Notes: generated by a model not told the origin, from the sequence alone. Shown: positions 8,735 through 19,600, numbered from the stretch's first letter. The stretch is 64,000 nucleotides of DNA from Cyclobacteriaceae bacterium (GCA_020436165.1 JAGQYI010000063.1:1-64000), one strand, 5' to 3'. Program-made: numbers and translations.

Positions 8735-9814
8735 ATGAAAAAGCTACTTACCTTTCTTCCGATTTTGTTTATACTAACCTCAAGCTTTGGTCAGGATCTC
8801 GATAACCTTTTACTTAAAGATTACAGACCGGTTAGCATATATAACATTACTAAAACCAAAGTTGAAAAGGCGAAATTTCCCGTTGTAGATATGCACTCCC
8901 ATCCATATGCTTCAACCGAGGAGGAAATTAAGCAATGGATAGAAAATATGGACCAATTTGGAATCGAAAAAACGGTGCTATTAACTTATGCAACAGGAAA
9001 GGAGTTTGATAGCCTTTATGCCGTTTATTCGAAATACGATGGAAGGTTTGAATTGTGGTGTGGGTTTGATTACACTGGCTATAACGAAAAAGGTTGGCCA
9101 AAGCATGCAATTAAAGAGTTGGAGCGTTGTCATAAAGTGGGAGCCAAAGGTATTGGAGAACTTGGCGATAAGGGGCTCGGATTGTTTTATGCCCACCCTA
9201 CTCCTGCCTATGGAATGCATATAGATGACGAGCGAATGAAACCGCTGATTAAACGATGCGGAGAGTTGGGTATGCCTATCAACATTCATGTAGCCGAACC
9301 CTACTGGATGTATGCTAAAATGGATTCAACCAACGATGGATTGATGAATGGATATACCTGGCGCATTGACCTCACAAAAAAAGGTATTCTTAATCATCAG
9401 GAACTTATAAATACACTGGAAAATGCAGTTAGAGATAACCCGGGAACTACCTTTATTGCCTGCCACTTTGCCAACTGTGGCTACGACCTAAGTATTTTAG
9501 GTAATTTATTGGATAAATACCCTAACCTATTTGCTGATATTGCTGCACGATATGCGGAGATTGGGCCAGTGCCACGCTATGCTAAAGCGTTTTTCGAAAA
9601 GTACAATGACAGGCTAATCTATGGTACTGACATGGGTTTTGATAAAAGCATGTACAGCATAACCTTTAGAATGCTTGAAACAGCCGATGAGCATTTCTAT
9701 GAAATTGATTTGTTTAATTATCACTGGGCCCTGAACGGGTTTGACTTAAGTGATGAAACACTCAAAAAACTCTATTATGAAAATGCAAAGAAAATTATGG
9801 GTAAGGACGATTAA
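8735..9814 (+). CDS. Exported amidohydrolase-2 family hydrolase
   Basis: A 359-residue protein with a signal peptide ending in SSFGQ (about residue 20), so it acts in the periplasm or on the surface. Amidohydrolase superfamily ligands appear in VVDMHSHPYA, INIHVAEPYW, FIACHFANCG and LIYGTDMGFD. It lies 10 bases after the aldolase and its last 38 bases overlap the start of the GH36 gene, so it is clearly part of the operon. The cytosolic protein at 4499 is a distant relative with the same ending (KKLYYENAKK here, KKVYFENAMK there). Possible roles are deacylation, lactone hydrolysis or decoration removal from the released sugar; I cannot tell which. Confidence 0.75.
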   Translation: MKKLLTFLPILFILTSSFGQDLDNLLLKDYRPVSIYNITKTKVEKAKFPVVDMHSHPYASTEEEIKQWIENMDQFGIEKTVLLTYATGKEFDSLYAVYSKYDGRFELWCGFDYTGYNEKGWPKHAIKELERCHKVGAKGIGELGDKGLGLFYAHPTPAYGMHIDDERMKPLIKRCGELGMPINIHVAEPYWMYAKMDSTNDGLMNGYTWRIDLTKKGILNHQELINTLENAVRDNPGTTFIACHFANCGYDLSILGNLLDKYPNLFADIAARYAEIGPVPRYAKAFFEKYNDRLIYGTDMGFDKSMYSITFRMLETADEHFYEIDLFNYHWALNGFDLSDETLKKLYYENAKKIMGKDD

Positions 9815-11852
9815 AGTTATAGCAGTAGTTCTAACTACATCTTTTCTTTTTTCATGTGCAGGCTCATCTGACATTAAAATTACCAATGGAAATTTAGTTT
9901 ACGAGATAAACTACGATATGCAAACCAAGGTAAGTTCTTTGAGCCCGGAGGCAAAAGAATTTACGTACGATTTTCAAAACTCTGAACTTCTAACACTTCG
10001 TAATTCAGAGACTACAAATTTCGCAATTTCAGATGTAAAAGAAGAGCAAATCACTGATCCGATGCCAGGCCGTGAATGGGTAGTAACTGGAACCTATAAC
10101 CATGATGGAACCAAAATAAACAAGGTATTAAATGTAAAGGCGTTTGATGAATTCCCTGACATGCTTTCTGTAAAGGTGGCCTATACCAACACTTCTGGAA
10201 AGGACATTTATGTTAGGAATTGGAAGAATCATAATTACAAAATACTAGATCAGGATGACCAACCTGGCTTTTGGGCCTTTCAGGGAAGTTCTTCGGATGC
10301 CCGTGCTGACTGGATACAACCCATAACGCCCGGCTATTACAAAAAGAATTTCATGGGAATGAATAATTCTGACTACGGAGGAGGCATTCCTATAACAAGC
10401 CTTTGGAGAAAGGATGCCGGTATTGCTATCGGTCATTTGGAAATGACCCCAAAGCTGGTTTCCTTACCAACAGAATTGGCGTTGGATGAAACGGATGCTG
10501 AAATTAGCGTTGCCAAATTTTTTGATTACCCAACCTTATTTAAAGATGAGGAAACAATTGAAACACTGGAAACTTTTATAATGGTGTTTGATGGGGATTA
10601 CTACTCTTCTCTTGAAAAGTATTCTCAGCTAATGCAGAAAAAGGGTATTGTATTTCCGAAATCTGAAGAAGCAGCCTTTGAACCCATCTGGTGTGCATGG
10701 GGCTATGAGCGCAATTTTACACCTGATGAAGTGGTGGGAACACTGCCAAAGGTGAAAGAACTTGGAATAAAATGGGCTGTGCTGGATGATGGATTTCAGA
10801 TAGCGGAGGGAGACTGGGATGCCAATCCCAAGAAATACCCAAAAGGTAATATCGAGATAAGGCAGCTGGTAGATAAAATTCATAGTTATGGCCTTAAGGC
10901 CAAAGTATGGTGGACTCCATTAGCTGCAGACCCTGGAAGCAAGGCGTTAACCGAAACCCCTGAAATGCGATTGTTCAAATCAGATTGGTCTCCTCAGTTT
11001 ATTACATGGTGGGATGCTTATTATCTGGCTCCCGTCAATTCATATACTGAAAAGTACACCAAAGGGACACTTGACCTGTTTTTGAAAGAGTGGGATTTTG
11101 ATGGTTTGAAGATGGACGGTCAGCACATGAATGGTGTTGAACCCGATCACAACCCTTCAAGTAATCTTGAGTATCCTGAACAAGCAGTGGAGGGCTTACC
11201 CAATTTCTTCCATATGATTTATGACTATACCCGAAGCATTAAGCCCAATGCGGTTGTAGAAAACTGTCCATGTGGTACGTGCATGTCCTTTTTCAATATG
11301 ACAGGTATGAACCAGGCGGTTTCGTCTGATCCTCTTTCAAGCTGGCAAATAAGAACAAAAGGTAAAACCTATAAGGCACTAATTCCTAATACAGCCTACT
11401 ATGGCGACCATGTAGAATTGAGTGATAACGGTAATGACTTTGCCAGTTCGTTTGGAGTTGGTGCGGTTTTGGGGACAAAGTTTACCTGGCCAAAAGATAA
11501 TCCCACAGCCTCTGAATCATTTTTGCTAACGCCAGAAAAGGAGAAAGTTTGGAAGAAATGGTTCGGCCTATATAATGACAAAATGCTTTCGAAAGGGAAG
11601 TACCTGGGTGAGCTGTACGACATAGGCTATGACAAACCCGAAACACATGCCATTTCTAAAGATGGTTCCATGTACTATGCCTTTTATGCAGATAAGTGGG
11701 ATGGTGAGGTGGCGCTAAGGGGCTTATCAGGTGGAAGTTATTCTGTGGTTGACTACTTTAATGGTAAAGATTACGGTACTGTATCCGGTGATGCTCCTAA
11801 GCTAAATGTCGCATTTGACAAGTTTTTGTTGCTGCAAGTAACACCCAACTAA
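9777..11852 (+). CDS. Lipoprotein GH36-like alpha-galactosidase/alpha-GalNAcase
   Basis: A 691-residue lipoprotein when started at ATG 9777 (a second ATG follows at 9783); upstream codons lie within the previous gene and lack signal character. The signal ends SFLFSC with Cys27. An N-terminal beta domain is followed by a TIM barrel: IWCAWGYERNF, KWAVLDDGFQ, FDGLKMDGQH (candidate nucleophile Asp447) and AVSSDPLSSW (candidate acid/base Asp518), as expected for clan GH-D family GH36. A Cys-rich VENCPCGTC stretch lies between. GH36 includes alpha-galactosidases and alpha-N-acetylgalactosaminidases; the AgaS-type operon favours an amino sugar substrate, which is inference. It starts inside the amidohydrolase gene, indicating translational coupling. 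Confidence 0.8.
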   Translation: MKMQRKLWVRTIKVIAVVLTTSFLFSCAGSSDIKITNGNLVYEINYDMQTKVSSLSPEAKEFTYDFQNSELLTLRNSETTNFAISDVKEEQITDPMPGREWVVTGTYNHDGTKINKVLNVKAFDEFPDMLSVKVAYTNTSGKDIYVRNWKNHNYKILDQDDQPGFWAFQGSSSDARADWIQPITPGYYKKNFMGMNNSDYGGGIPITSLWRKDAGIAIGHLEMTPKLVSLPTELALDETDAEISVAKFFDYPTLFKDEETIETLETFIMVFDGDYYSSLEKYSQLMQKKGIVFPKSEEAAFEPIWCAWGYERNFTPDEVVGTLPKVKELGIKWAVLDDGFQIAEGDWDANPKKYPKGNIEIRQLVDKIHSYGLKAKVWWTPLAADPGSKALTETPEMRLFKSDWSPQFITWWDAYYLAPVNSYTEKYTKGTLDLFLKEWDFDGLKMDGQHMNGVEPDHNPSSNLEYPEQAVEGLPNFFHMIYDYTRSIKPNAVVENCPCGTCMSFFNMTGMNQAVSSDPLSSWQIRTKGKTYKALIPNTAYYGDHVELSDNGNDFASSFGVGAVLGTKFTWPKDNPTASESFLLTPEKEKVWKKWFGLYNDKMLSKGKYLGELYDIGYDKPETHAISKDGSMYYAFYADKWDGEVALRGLSGGSYSVVDYFNGKDYGTVSGDAPKLNVAFDKFLLLQVTPN

Positions 11853-11864
11853 AATCAATGCTTT

Positions 11865-13403
11865 ATGAAGAAAATAGTTCTCCAGGGAATGCTATATCTA
11901 TTCTCTACAGTAGCCTGTAGTCAGGACTATACGAATGTTGACATTGATAGTGAAGTAACCGATGTACAACCGATGACCGGAATGGTTTTTTGGCCAGGGA
12001 ACAATGACATCGAAACAGATGCTATTGCTCTCGAATTTTCGTACATGGATTTCTCTCAAATTGTGCTGGCTCAAAGTGAATACGACTGGACGGTGGTGGA
12101 TAATTTGTTAGACGAAATGGCCTCAAGAAATCATCAGGCAGTTCTTAGGTTTCGGTTTACTTATGTTGGAAAAACAACCACCGTTCCACAGTACATTAAG
12201 GATTTGCCAGACTACCATGAAACAGAGGCGCTTTCGGAAGGAATGACTACCTGGTTTCCTGATTGGACAAATGCAGAACTAAAAAGGTTTACCCTTGAGT
12301 TTTACGAAAAGTTTGCAGAGCGATACGATAATGATCCAAGGCTTGCCTTCCTGCAAGTGGGTTTTGGCCTGTGGGCAGAATACCACATTTACGATGGGCC
12401 TTTTGAGCTAGGTGTGACTTTTCCCGACAAAGAATTTCAAAAGGAGTTTTTTGCCAAACTGGACTCAGTTTTCACAAATACATTTTGGAGTATATCAATC
12501 GATGCTGCCGATGGTACTTATAGCCCCTTCTCTGCAGAACCAGATCTGAAGAATTTAACGTTTGGGTTATTTGATGATTCCTTTATGCATGGCTCGCATT
12601 CGGGGTATAATACCGATTGCTGGAATTTCTTTGGCAGAGACCGGTATAAAGAGGCACCAGCAGGAGGTGAGTTTAGCTACTATTCAGATTACGACCAGCA
12701 AAACATTTTAAACCCGGTTGTGGGAGCTTATGGAAAGCCCTATGAAATTTATGCCCAGGATTTTCACATCACCTACATTAATGCCAACGACCAAAACAGA
12801 TACCATAGCCTTAAGCGCATTAAAGAGGCTAGTATGAATAGTGGGTACAAATTCAAGCTTAATTCTGTTAAAACCAAGCCGGGAAGTACAGTTATAGAAA
12901 TTGTTAATCTGGGAGTTGCGCCTATCTATACAAATGCATATCTAGCTGTAAATGGTGTGCGAAGCACAGAATCGTTGAAACTTCTGGCTCCGGATGAGCC
13001 AGTTTCCATTACTATTCCGGAAGGAGGGGACAACATTGCTGTTACGATAGAATCAGATGATATTTTATCCACTGAGACAATCGAGTACTTTGGAACTGTA
13101 AATGACTATGAACGATATGTGCAACCTGAAGAGCAGGTGCTTGGCTTTGAAAGTAAAAAGACCAGCTTGTTCACAGTATATCCTACTGTTGTTGACCAGG
13201 GGGGAGTTGTAAAAGTGGATTATAAGGGGAAAGAAGAATATAGTATTAAAATCTATGACCAATTGGGTAAAGTCGTTTATTCAAAGAAATCATCGACACA
13301 CTCGTTCATAAACACTGCAAATTATGTTAGTGGTTTATACTATATGGTCGTAAACAACCCATTAGTCAATACAGTTGACACTGTAAAATTTGTAGTAGAG
13401 TGA
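11865..13403 (+). CDS. DUF4832-type TIM-barrel protein with T9SS sorting domain
   Basis: A 512-residue exported protein 12 bases after the GH36 gene. Signal region ends near VACSQ (about residue 20). The core shares features with the 1067-residue protein at 1271: a long barrel, FGLWAEYH with Glu172 where the other has GAWGEW, and AGGEF with Glu269 where the other has MGGET. A small beta domain (about 280-400) precedes a T9SS type A sorting domain (VYPTVVDQGG, about 430-512). The two acidic positions resemble the acid/base and nucleophile of clan GH-A glycosidases, so I infer a secreted glycosidase of unassigned family. Context suggests the same galactosamine-type glycan as substrate. Confidence 0.65.
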   Translation: MKKIVLQGMLYLFSTVACSQDYTNVDIDSEVTDVQPMTGMVFWPGNNDIETDAIALEFSYMDFSQIVLAQSEYDWTVVDNLLDEMASRNHQAVLRFRFTYVGKTTTVPQYIKDLPDYHETEALSEGMTTWFPDWTNAELKRFTLEFYEKFAERYDNDPRLAFLQVGFGLWAEYHIYDGPFELGVTFPDKEFQKEFFAKLDSVFTNTFWSISIDAADGTYSPFSAEPDLKNLTFGLFDDSFMHGSHSGYNTDCWNFFGRDRYKEAPAGGEFSYYSDYDQQNILNPVVGAYGKPYEIYAQDFHITYINANDQNRYHSLKRIKEASMNSGYKFKLNSVKTKPGSTVIEIVNLGVAPIYTNAYLAVNGVRSTESLKLLAPDEPVSITIPEGGDNIAVTIESDDILSTETIEYFGTVNDYERYVQPEEQVLGFESKKTSLFTVYPTVVDQGGVVKVDYKGKEEYSIKIYDQLGKVVYSKKSSTHSFINTANYVSGLYYMVVNNPLVNTVDTVKFVVE

Positions 13404-13494
13404 GCCTGCTAAAAGTTAAACTTTGGTTAACAGTAAAGTGCGGAACTAAACTTTGGCAACTAACATATGTATTAAACTACTTACCCGATTAAAA

Positions 13495-15063
13495 ATGAGA
13501 AAAACATTTTTATTACTGTCAATACTTATTTCAATCTATAGCTATTCTCAAGAAAGGCTTGAAATCAAACTTCAGAAAAATGAAAATTGGTGGGCAGGAA
13601 TTATAGATCATGGTCATCTTATGCCTTTACACGCTGATTTTAGATTTGACCTGATTGAAGCGGACACATACAACCAATTGCAGCCTCTTCTTATTTCAAG
13701 TAATGGCAGATATCTTTTTTCAGATGAACCTTTTAAGTTCCAGGTATTTGAAGATCGAATTGAAGTTGAGAGCATAGAAAAACTAAAGATTGAATCTGCT
13801 GGTACTTCTTTAAAGGAAGCCTATATGGATGTAACCACAAGGCATTTTTCTTTTGAGGGGCATTATCCAGACTCTGAGTTGTTTTTAAAACCACAGTATA
13901 ATACTTGGATTGAGCTAACTTACAATCAAAACCAAAAAGATGTATTAACCTACGCACAAAACATGCTTGACAATGGATTGCCTTCCGGAGTAATTATGAT
14001 AGATGATACATGGCAGCATGACTACGGGGTTTGGGAGTTTGATGCAAACAAATTTCCCAATCCTAAAGCAATGGTAGACTCGCTTCATGCTGAAGGTTTT
14101 AAGGTAATGCTATGGATATGTCCATTTGTTAGCCCCGATTCAAGAGAGTATAGATTATTGGCCAATGAAGGAGGCCTGCTATTGAACACTGAAGGAACAG
14201 CCCCCCAACTTGTTGATTGGTGGAATGGTATAAGTGCAGTAATTGATTTGAGCCATCCAAATGGTTCGAAGTGGTTTCAGGATAGATTGGATTATTTACA
14301 AAGCGAGTACGGTATCGATGGATTTAAATTTGATGCCGGGGATATTCGATTTTATACGGATGGGAAATCATACGGCAATATTTCGCCTCATCAACAGTGC
14401 GAATTATTTAACAAGCTTGGGGAAAATTATAAGCTTAATGAGTTTCGTGTTGCTTGGAAAGCAGGAGGCGAACCTTTGGCTCAGCGCCTGGCCGACAAAG
14501 CGCATAATTGGACGGATTTGCAAAAGCTTATTCCGCAGATATGCCTTCAGGGTATTATGGGGTATCCATTTGCTTGCCCTGACATGATTGGTGGAGGTGA
14601 GTATGGTTCTTTTCTCAATCTCGAAAGTATTGATCAGGAGTTAATTGTTAGGTCAGCCCAATGCCATGTTTTCATGCCTATGATGCAATTTTCAGTGAAT
14701 CCATTTAGAATTTTGGATGAACAGCATGCAAAAGCAGTGAAGGAAGCTGTTGCTTTAAGGCAAGAATTTGCCCCAATAATCATGCAGTTAGCAGAATCTG
14801 CCGCCCGTACCGGAGAGCCCATAGTTCGGCTGATGGAATACGAGTTTCCACATCAGGGATTTGATGACGTTACAAATCAGTTTATGCTTGGCGATACCTA
14901 TTTAATAGCTCCGGTATTAGAACAAGGAATAAAAAAACAGATCATCAAGCTTCCGAAGGGAAAATGGAAGGATCCAAATGGTAAAATTTGGAGTGGTAAT
15001 CGCAGTATAGACTATCCAGTAGACTTAGAAACAATCCCCTATTTCACTAAAATAATTAAGTGA
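13495..15063 (+). CDS. Exported GH31 family alpha-glycosidase
   Basis: A 522-residue protein if started at ATG 13495, where a clean signal peptide begins (MRKTFLLLSI to YSYSQ, about 19 residues); the longer frame upstream starts with non-signal codons. The barrel shows GH31 marks: MIDDTWQHDYG, MLWICPFVSPDS, DGFKFDAGD (candidate nucleophile Asp280), AHNWTDLQ (candidate acid/base Asp341) and GYPFACPDMIGGGEYG. GH31 covers alpha-glucosidases, alpha-galactosidases, alpha-N-acetylgalactosaminidases and sulfoquinovosidases. The setting favours an alpha-galactosaminide or alpha-galactoside. It lies 91 bases after the DUF4832 gene and converges on susD. Confidence 0.82.
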   Translation: MRKTFLLLSILISIYSYSQERLEIKLQKNENWWAGIIDHGHLMPLHADFRFDLIEADTYNQLQPLLISSNGRYLFSDEPFKFQVFEDRIEVESIEKLKIESAGTSLKEAYMDVTTRHFSFEGHYPDSELFLKPQYNTWIELTYNQNQKDVLTYAQNMLDNGLPSGVIMIDDTWQHDYGVWEFDANKFPNPKAMVDSLHAEGFKVMLWICPFVSPDSREYRLLANEGGLLLNTEGTAPQLVDWWNGISAVIDLSHPNGSKWFQDRLDYLQSEYGIDGFKFDAGDIRFYTDGKSYGNISPHQQCELFNKLGENYKLNEFRVAWKAGGEPLAQRLADKAHNWTDLQKLIPQICLQGIMGYPFACPDMIGGGEYGSFLNLESIDQELIVRSAQCHVFMPMMQFSVNPFRILDEQHAKAVKEAVALRQEFAPIIMQLAESAARTGEPIVRLMEYEFPHQGFDDVTNQFMLGDTYLIAPVLEQGIKKQIIKLPKGKWKDPNGKIWSGNRSIDYPVDLETIPYFTKIIK

Positions 15064-15149
15064 AGTGTAGTTAAAATTTTCGCTGAGGTTGTTAAGTAAT
15101 CGATTTATAAAATTGTCGTAATAGGTTTTAACCTTTTCAATATTAGAAT

Positions 15150-15182
15150 AAAAAAGGCCCAATCGAAATTGAGCCAATTTTT
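15150..15182. terminator. Bidirectional terminator between GH31 and susD
   Basis: GGCCCAAT (15156-15163) and ATTGAGCC (15168-15175) form a hairpin with one mismatch and a CGAA loop, flanked by an A run on the left and AATTTTT on the right. It sits between convergent genes and could stop transcription from both sides. Confidence 0.55.
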
Positions 15183-15203
15183 AATCAACCAAGTACATGT
15201 TAA

Positions 15204-16667
15204 TCAATCATTTTGTGTGCAAAGAGGGTTGTAGGTCAATTCGCCAGGTGGGATATAGAATATGTTTGCCGGATCATCGTAAGGTATTATCTGAGTTGTC
15301 TCACCTGAGGCAAGATGAATTCCAGGATAACTTCTATTCATGTCCCTTTTATTTCTAAACTGGTCAAAACTTCTTTGTCCTTCGTAAGCCATCTCAAGTC
15401 TTCTCTCTTCAAGCACAATATCGAGTACGGATCTTCCTCCAAGATTACCCAGGGTGTATAGCTCAGCTCCTGTAAGACCGGCCCTGGTTCTTATAATATT
15501 TACGTCATCAAGGGCCAATTGATCATTTCCTAATTTAGCATTAGCTTCTGCGCGATTCAGGTACATTTCCGAAAGTCGTAAGTACTGCGGAGAAGATAGG
15601 TTTACCAATCCATCCTGACCTGTGAACTTGAGAATATATCGTACAGGGTATCCGCTTTTCATTGTTCCGGGTATTAATATGAGGTCGTTTCTGACATCAT
15701 TCGGATGTTGTGTAATTAAATTTAGAAAAGTTTGAGATACGAAAACTTCACCCCAACCCCCATTATTACCATCATCATAGTACATAGAACCAATGGAACC
15801 TTCTTTTCCGGAATAATCTTGTGGGCTAATATGCCTAATAATAAATAAGGATTCAGGTGAATTTTGAGTATTAGCAAAATTGTCAATATACTCACTTCTG
15901 GTTGCAAGGCGTTTACCTGAGTTATTTATTACTTCTGTTGCATAGTCAATAGTCTTTTGATTATTTTCCATATACAGGTAAACTCTGCTTAGCAAAGCTT
16001 GAGCAGCTGCTTTTGAGGCATATTCTACCCCCCTGTCCTGGTCCATAAGCGAAATGGCCTTTTCTAAATCACTGATAATTTGATCATAACACTCACCGAC
16101 AGTAGCTCTTGCTTTTGACTGAGGTTCAGTGGCATTTAGGCGAAGTACTATTCCGGGATTAGAAGTACCAAGTGTGTATGGGAATGAATAAAACTTCAGT
16201 AAGTCAAACTGAGCCATAGCTCTCAGAAAGTAATTCTCTCCGATAAGCTGATCATTTATAGTACTTACACCTTCTTCAGAAGACTCTATAACCAGATTGG
16301 CTCCTAAAATAAGTTTGTAAGCTACAAACCAGAAATAGGCTGTATTTTCCTGAGTGGGCACATGGTTTCTTGTAAATACCAAGTATAGTGGATCAGATGA
16401 ATACTGAGTGTACATTACATTATCTCCGGCAAATTCACTCAATTGATATAAGTGTCTAACATATGAATTATTAAGGTTAACCTGGCCTCCAAATTCCAAA
16501 ACATCTTTTAGCAGAGAGTAATTACCAGAGGTAGCTACTTCAAGACCATCTTTATCTGTTAGTAATTTTCCGTTAGTTAGTTTATCAGAGGGTTGAATTT
16601 CTAAGTTGCAGGAATTAGTAAATAGGAGTAAAGCAAATGCTATTAATATATATTTAAGTTTTTTCAT
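15204..16667 (-). CDS. susD: SusD/RagB family outer-membrane lipoprotein
   Basis: A 487-residue lipoprotein with signal MKKLKYILIA to TNSC (Cys20). It shows the SusD pattern: ENYFLRAMAQFDLLKFYSFP, PQSKARATVGECYDQIISDL, SRVYLYMENN, and the C-terminal LRLSEMYLNRAEANAKLG with LEERRLEMAYEGQRSFDQFR. SusD proteins sit on the outer membrane and act as a lid and glycan-binding partner of SusC. The gene starts 4 bases after the end of the SusC gene on the same strand, the usual SusCD order. Substrate is inferred from neighbours to be an alpha-galactosamine-type glycan fragment. Its low-identity family does not let sequence predict the ligand. Confidence 0.93.
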   Translation of the reverse strand: MKKLKYILIAFALLLFTNSCNLEIQPSDKLTNGKLLTDKDGLEVATSGNYSLLKDVLEFGGQVNLNNSYVRHLYQLSEFAGDNVMYTQYSSDPLYLVFTRNHVPTQENTAYFWFVAYKLILGANLVIESSEEGVSTINDQLIGENYFLRAMAQFDLLKFYSFPYTLGTSNPGIVLRLNATEPQSKARATVGECYDQIISDLEKAISLMDQDRGVEYASKAAAQALLSRVYLYMENNQKTIDYATEVINNSGKRLATRSEYIDNFANTQNSPESLFIIRHISPQDYSGKEGSIGSMYYDDGNNGGWGEVFVSQTFLNLITQHPNDVRNDLILIPGTMKSGYPVRYILKFTGQDGLVNLSSPQYLRLSEMYLNRAEANAKLGNDQLALDDVNIIRTRAGLTGAELYTLGNLGGRSVLDIVLEERRLEMAYEGQRSFDQFRNKRDMNRSYPGIHLASGETTQIIPYDDPANIFYIPPGELTYNPLCTQND

Positions 16668-16671
16668 AGCT

Positions 16672-19600
16672 CTAGAAATTAATGTTTAATTGAACATTGT
16701 ACTGTTTGCTTAAAGGGTATTTTAGGAAAGATAAACCCGGAAGCTCGAAGGCCCCTAAGGTCATATTTATGTCAGGATCCATTCCTGAAAATTTGGTAAA
16801 AGTGAGCAAGTTGTCAACGCTTGCACCAATTGAAGCACTTTTTATTTTAGCCCAACCAAGTACCAACTGGGGTAAATTGTAAGAAAGAGAGATATTTCTT
16901 ATTCTCATATAGTCACCTTTTTCTATATATCTTGAGGATGTAAAATGAGATCCATCGTTATCGCCCTTCGTTAAAATTGGATGAGTAGCTATATCGCCAG
17001 GTTTTAACCATCTTGTCCACCCATCTTGTAATTCCATCATGTTAATGCCCACGTTAGCCCCATCGGAATCAACGAATTCTCTTGTTGAGTTATATATTTC
17101 GTTCCCTAATTGATATGTCAAAAGAAAACTTAGAGTGAGACCTTTATAAGAAATGCTACTGGTCATACCACCTGAAATTTTTGGAATTGCTGATGATATT
17201 GGTTGAATGGTCGCAAGATTATAATCTGAAGTTTCTGTAGCAGTTCCGTCAGGTAAAATTTGTTCCCAAACGGGGGCTCCGTTATCAGGATTAACACCAA
17301 GCCATTTCGGCATATACCATGTAAAAGCGGGTAAACCTACTTTATTGATTTGAAAAACTGGACCTGAACTAATGTATTGCTCGTCACTTACCTCTGAAAT
17401 GTAAGTCATCTCATTTTGGTTATACGATATATTGAAGTTGCCATTATAGGTCCAATCTCCAAATGATTTTTTATAGTCAACACTAAACTCGATTCCTTTA
17501 TTTACCATAGATCCAATGTTTTCCCACCTGGATTCAAACCCCTGGGAATAGGCCAATGGATTTTTAAAAAGCATATTGTCTACCTTTTTTTCATATACAT
17601 CAATGGTAAAAAGCAAATCACTATTAAATAAACCAAAATCAACACCAATATTAGCGATGGTTGAAGTTTCCCATCCTAGTTGTTTGTTTTCAGGGTTGGC
17701 GGGGATTCCTGCCGGTTGCCCGTCATATTGTGTAGATATATCATATAGTGGGTAGTATTCATAAGGTTGCGGGCCACCTAATGTTCCTAAACCATCATTT
17801 CCGACCAAACCATAACTAAGTCTCAACTTCAGTAACTTAATGACTGAACTTGAAAGAAAATCTTCCTCGGAAACTAACCATGCCACCGAAGCGGATGGGA
17901 ATGCACCCCAGCGACTGTCAGGAGCAAAAATTGAGGAACCGTCAGCCCTGTAAACCAATGTTGCAAAATATTTGCTCTTAAAACCATAGTCAATTTCACT
18001 AATAAACGAAAGAGATGAAAATTGGGCAAATGCTCCTGAAACATCGTTATAGCTGGAGGCCCCAACAGGAACTTTAATAGTAGGGGCAAGATTGGAAACT
18101 TCTACACCTAAGGAATTGGTTTGATCCGAGGCACCTTCCTGTGCTAAAAACGCAGTCAGTGCGTGGTCTCCAAACGATTTGTTTAGTCGGATAAAGTTAG
18201 TGTAGAGAATAGACCGGTTGCTAACCTGATCAGCGTAGACAATACCATTCATTTGAATGCCTTCGTGTGTAAGAGGGGAATAATATTGGTCATACCGACT
18301 ATTACTTCCACTTACTCTTACCCTTGTTTCAAGGCTTAGCCAATCAGTAATATTGAATAGTAGTCTTGTGGACCAAACCAAGTTCATTCCCTTTGAACCC
18401 AAAGAATTGTATTTGGCCGAGTTAACAAAATTTCGTCTAAATTGTCCGTACCATTTTCCAGTAAATGAGCTTGAATTTACAAATTTTGTAGTTCCATCTT
18501 CATTATAGGGATCATCCCATGGTAAACTATAAAAAGCATCTTCAAACCAGGAATAATGACTCTGATGATCTTGGTTAAACTGAGCATTCACATCGGTTGA
18601 TAATGAAAATACATCTGAAGCTGAAAAACTTATTCCACCACGCATATTCAACCTTTGAAAATCTGTATTGATAAATGTACCCTCTTCATCAAAGTAGTCT
18701 ATATTAAAGCTGTAGGACACTTTTGAAGCATTTCCTCTTACAGCAAAATTGTAGTTTTGAATGGTTGCTTTGCGGAACCCTGCATCTATCCAATTAAAAT
18801 TCTGGTCCCTCAATTCTTGCGGTCTGTTAGCCAAAAAACCAAGTCTGTCGGTGCCCCACATTATTTCCTGAGTATCGTATAACTCTGAACCACTCATCAT
18901 TTTAAACTTACCCATGCTTGCTTCTTTAATACCAAAGGAACTCCCAAAATGAATTTCATTAGTATTATCTTTTGCCCTTTTTGTTGTAACAACTAAAACT
19001 CCAGCTGCTCCACGAGAACCATAAAGACCAATTGCAGCAGCATCTTTTAAAACAGTTATGTTTTCTACATCGCTTGGTACAAAATTTCCACCAATCATCC
19101 CGTCAACTACGATCAAAGGAGATCTGTCCGCATTAATTGAAGTGATGCCTCTAAGCCTGATATCAGGTGCAGCACCGGGTTGTCCGGTTGAGGTATTCAC
19201 AGTTAGACCGGCAACTTTACCTTGTAGCATATTCTCCACATTACTCGAAGTCACGTTTTTTACATCATCTATGCCGAGTGATACAACAGAGGCGGAAAGC
19301 TCTTTTTGACTTTTCTGACTATATCCGGTAACAATGATTTCATCTAATGTGGAAACATCTTCAACTAAGGAAACATTTATGACTGTTTGACTACCAACCT
19401 CTATTTCTTCCGTGTTAAAACCAACAAAAGAAAACACTAATGTTTCTTCTGGATTAACTTTTATATAATAGTTGCCATCCAAATCAGTAGTTGTGCCTCG
19501 TGTAGTTCCTTTAATAAATACACTAACACCTGGTAGTGCAGTATTATCAGTGGCTGATACTACCTTACCTGAAACTTGCTGTTGCGCAAGCGCATCGGAA

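Noticed and set aside
13417..13456. Repeated TAAACTTTGG (13417 and 13447) as a promoter before GH31
   Set aside because: The spacing between TTTG units and the AAACTTTG box is 22 bases and the -7 box does not fit TAnnTTTG; kept only as a chance repeat.
13495..15063. Sulfoquinovose degradation as the role of the GH31, kinase and aldolase set
   Set aside because: GH31 includes sulfoquinovosidases, but the isomerase is a clear AgaS relative and the aldolase is class II KbaY-like; I saw no sulfosugar reductase or dehydrogenase and no sulfoquinovosidase-specific motif.
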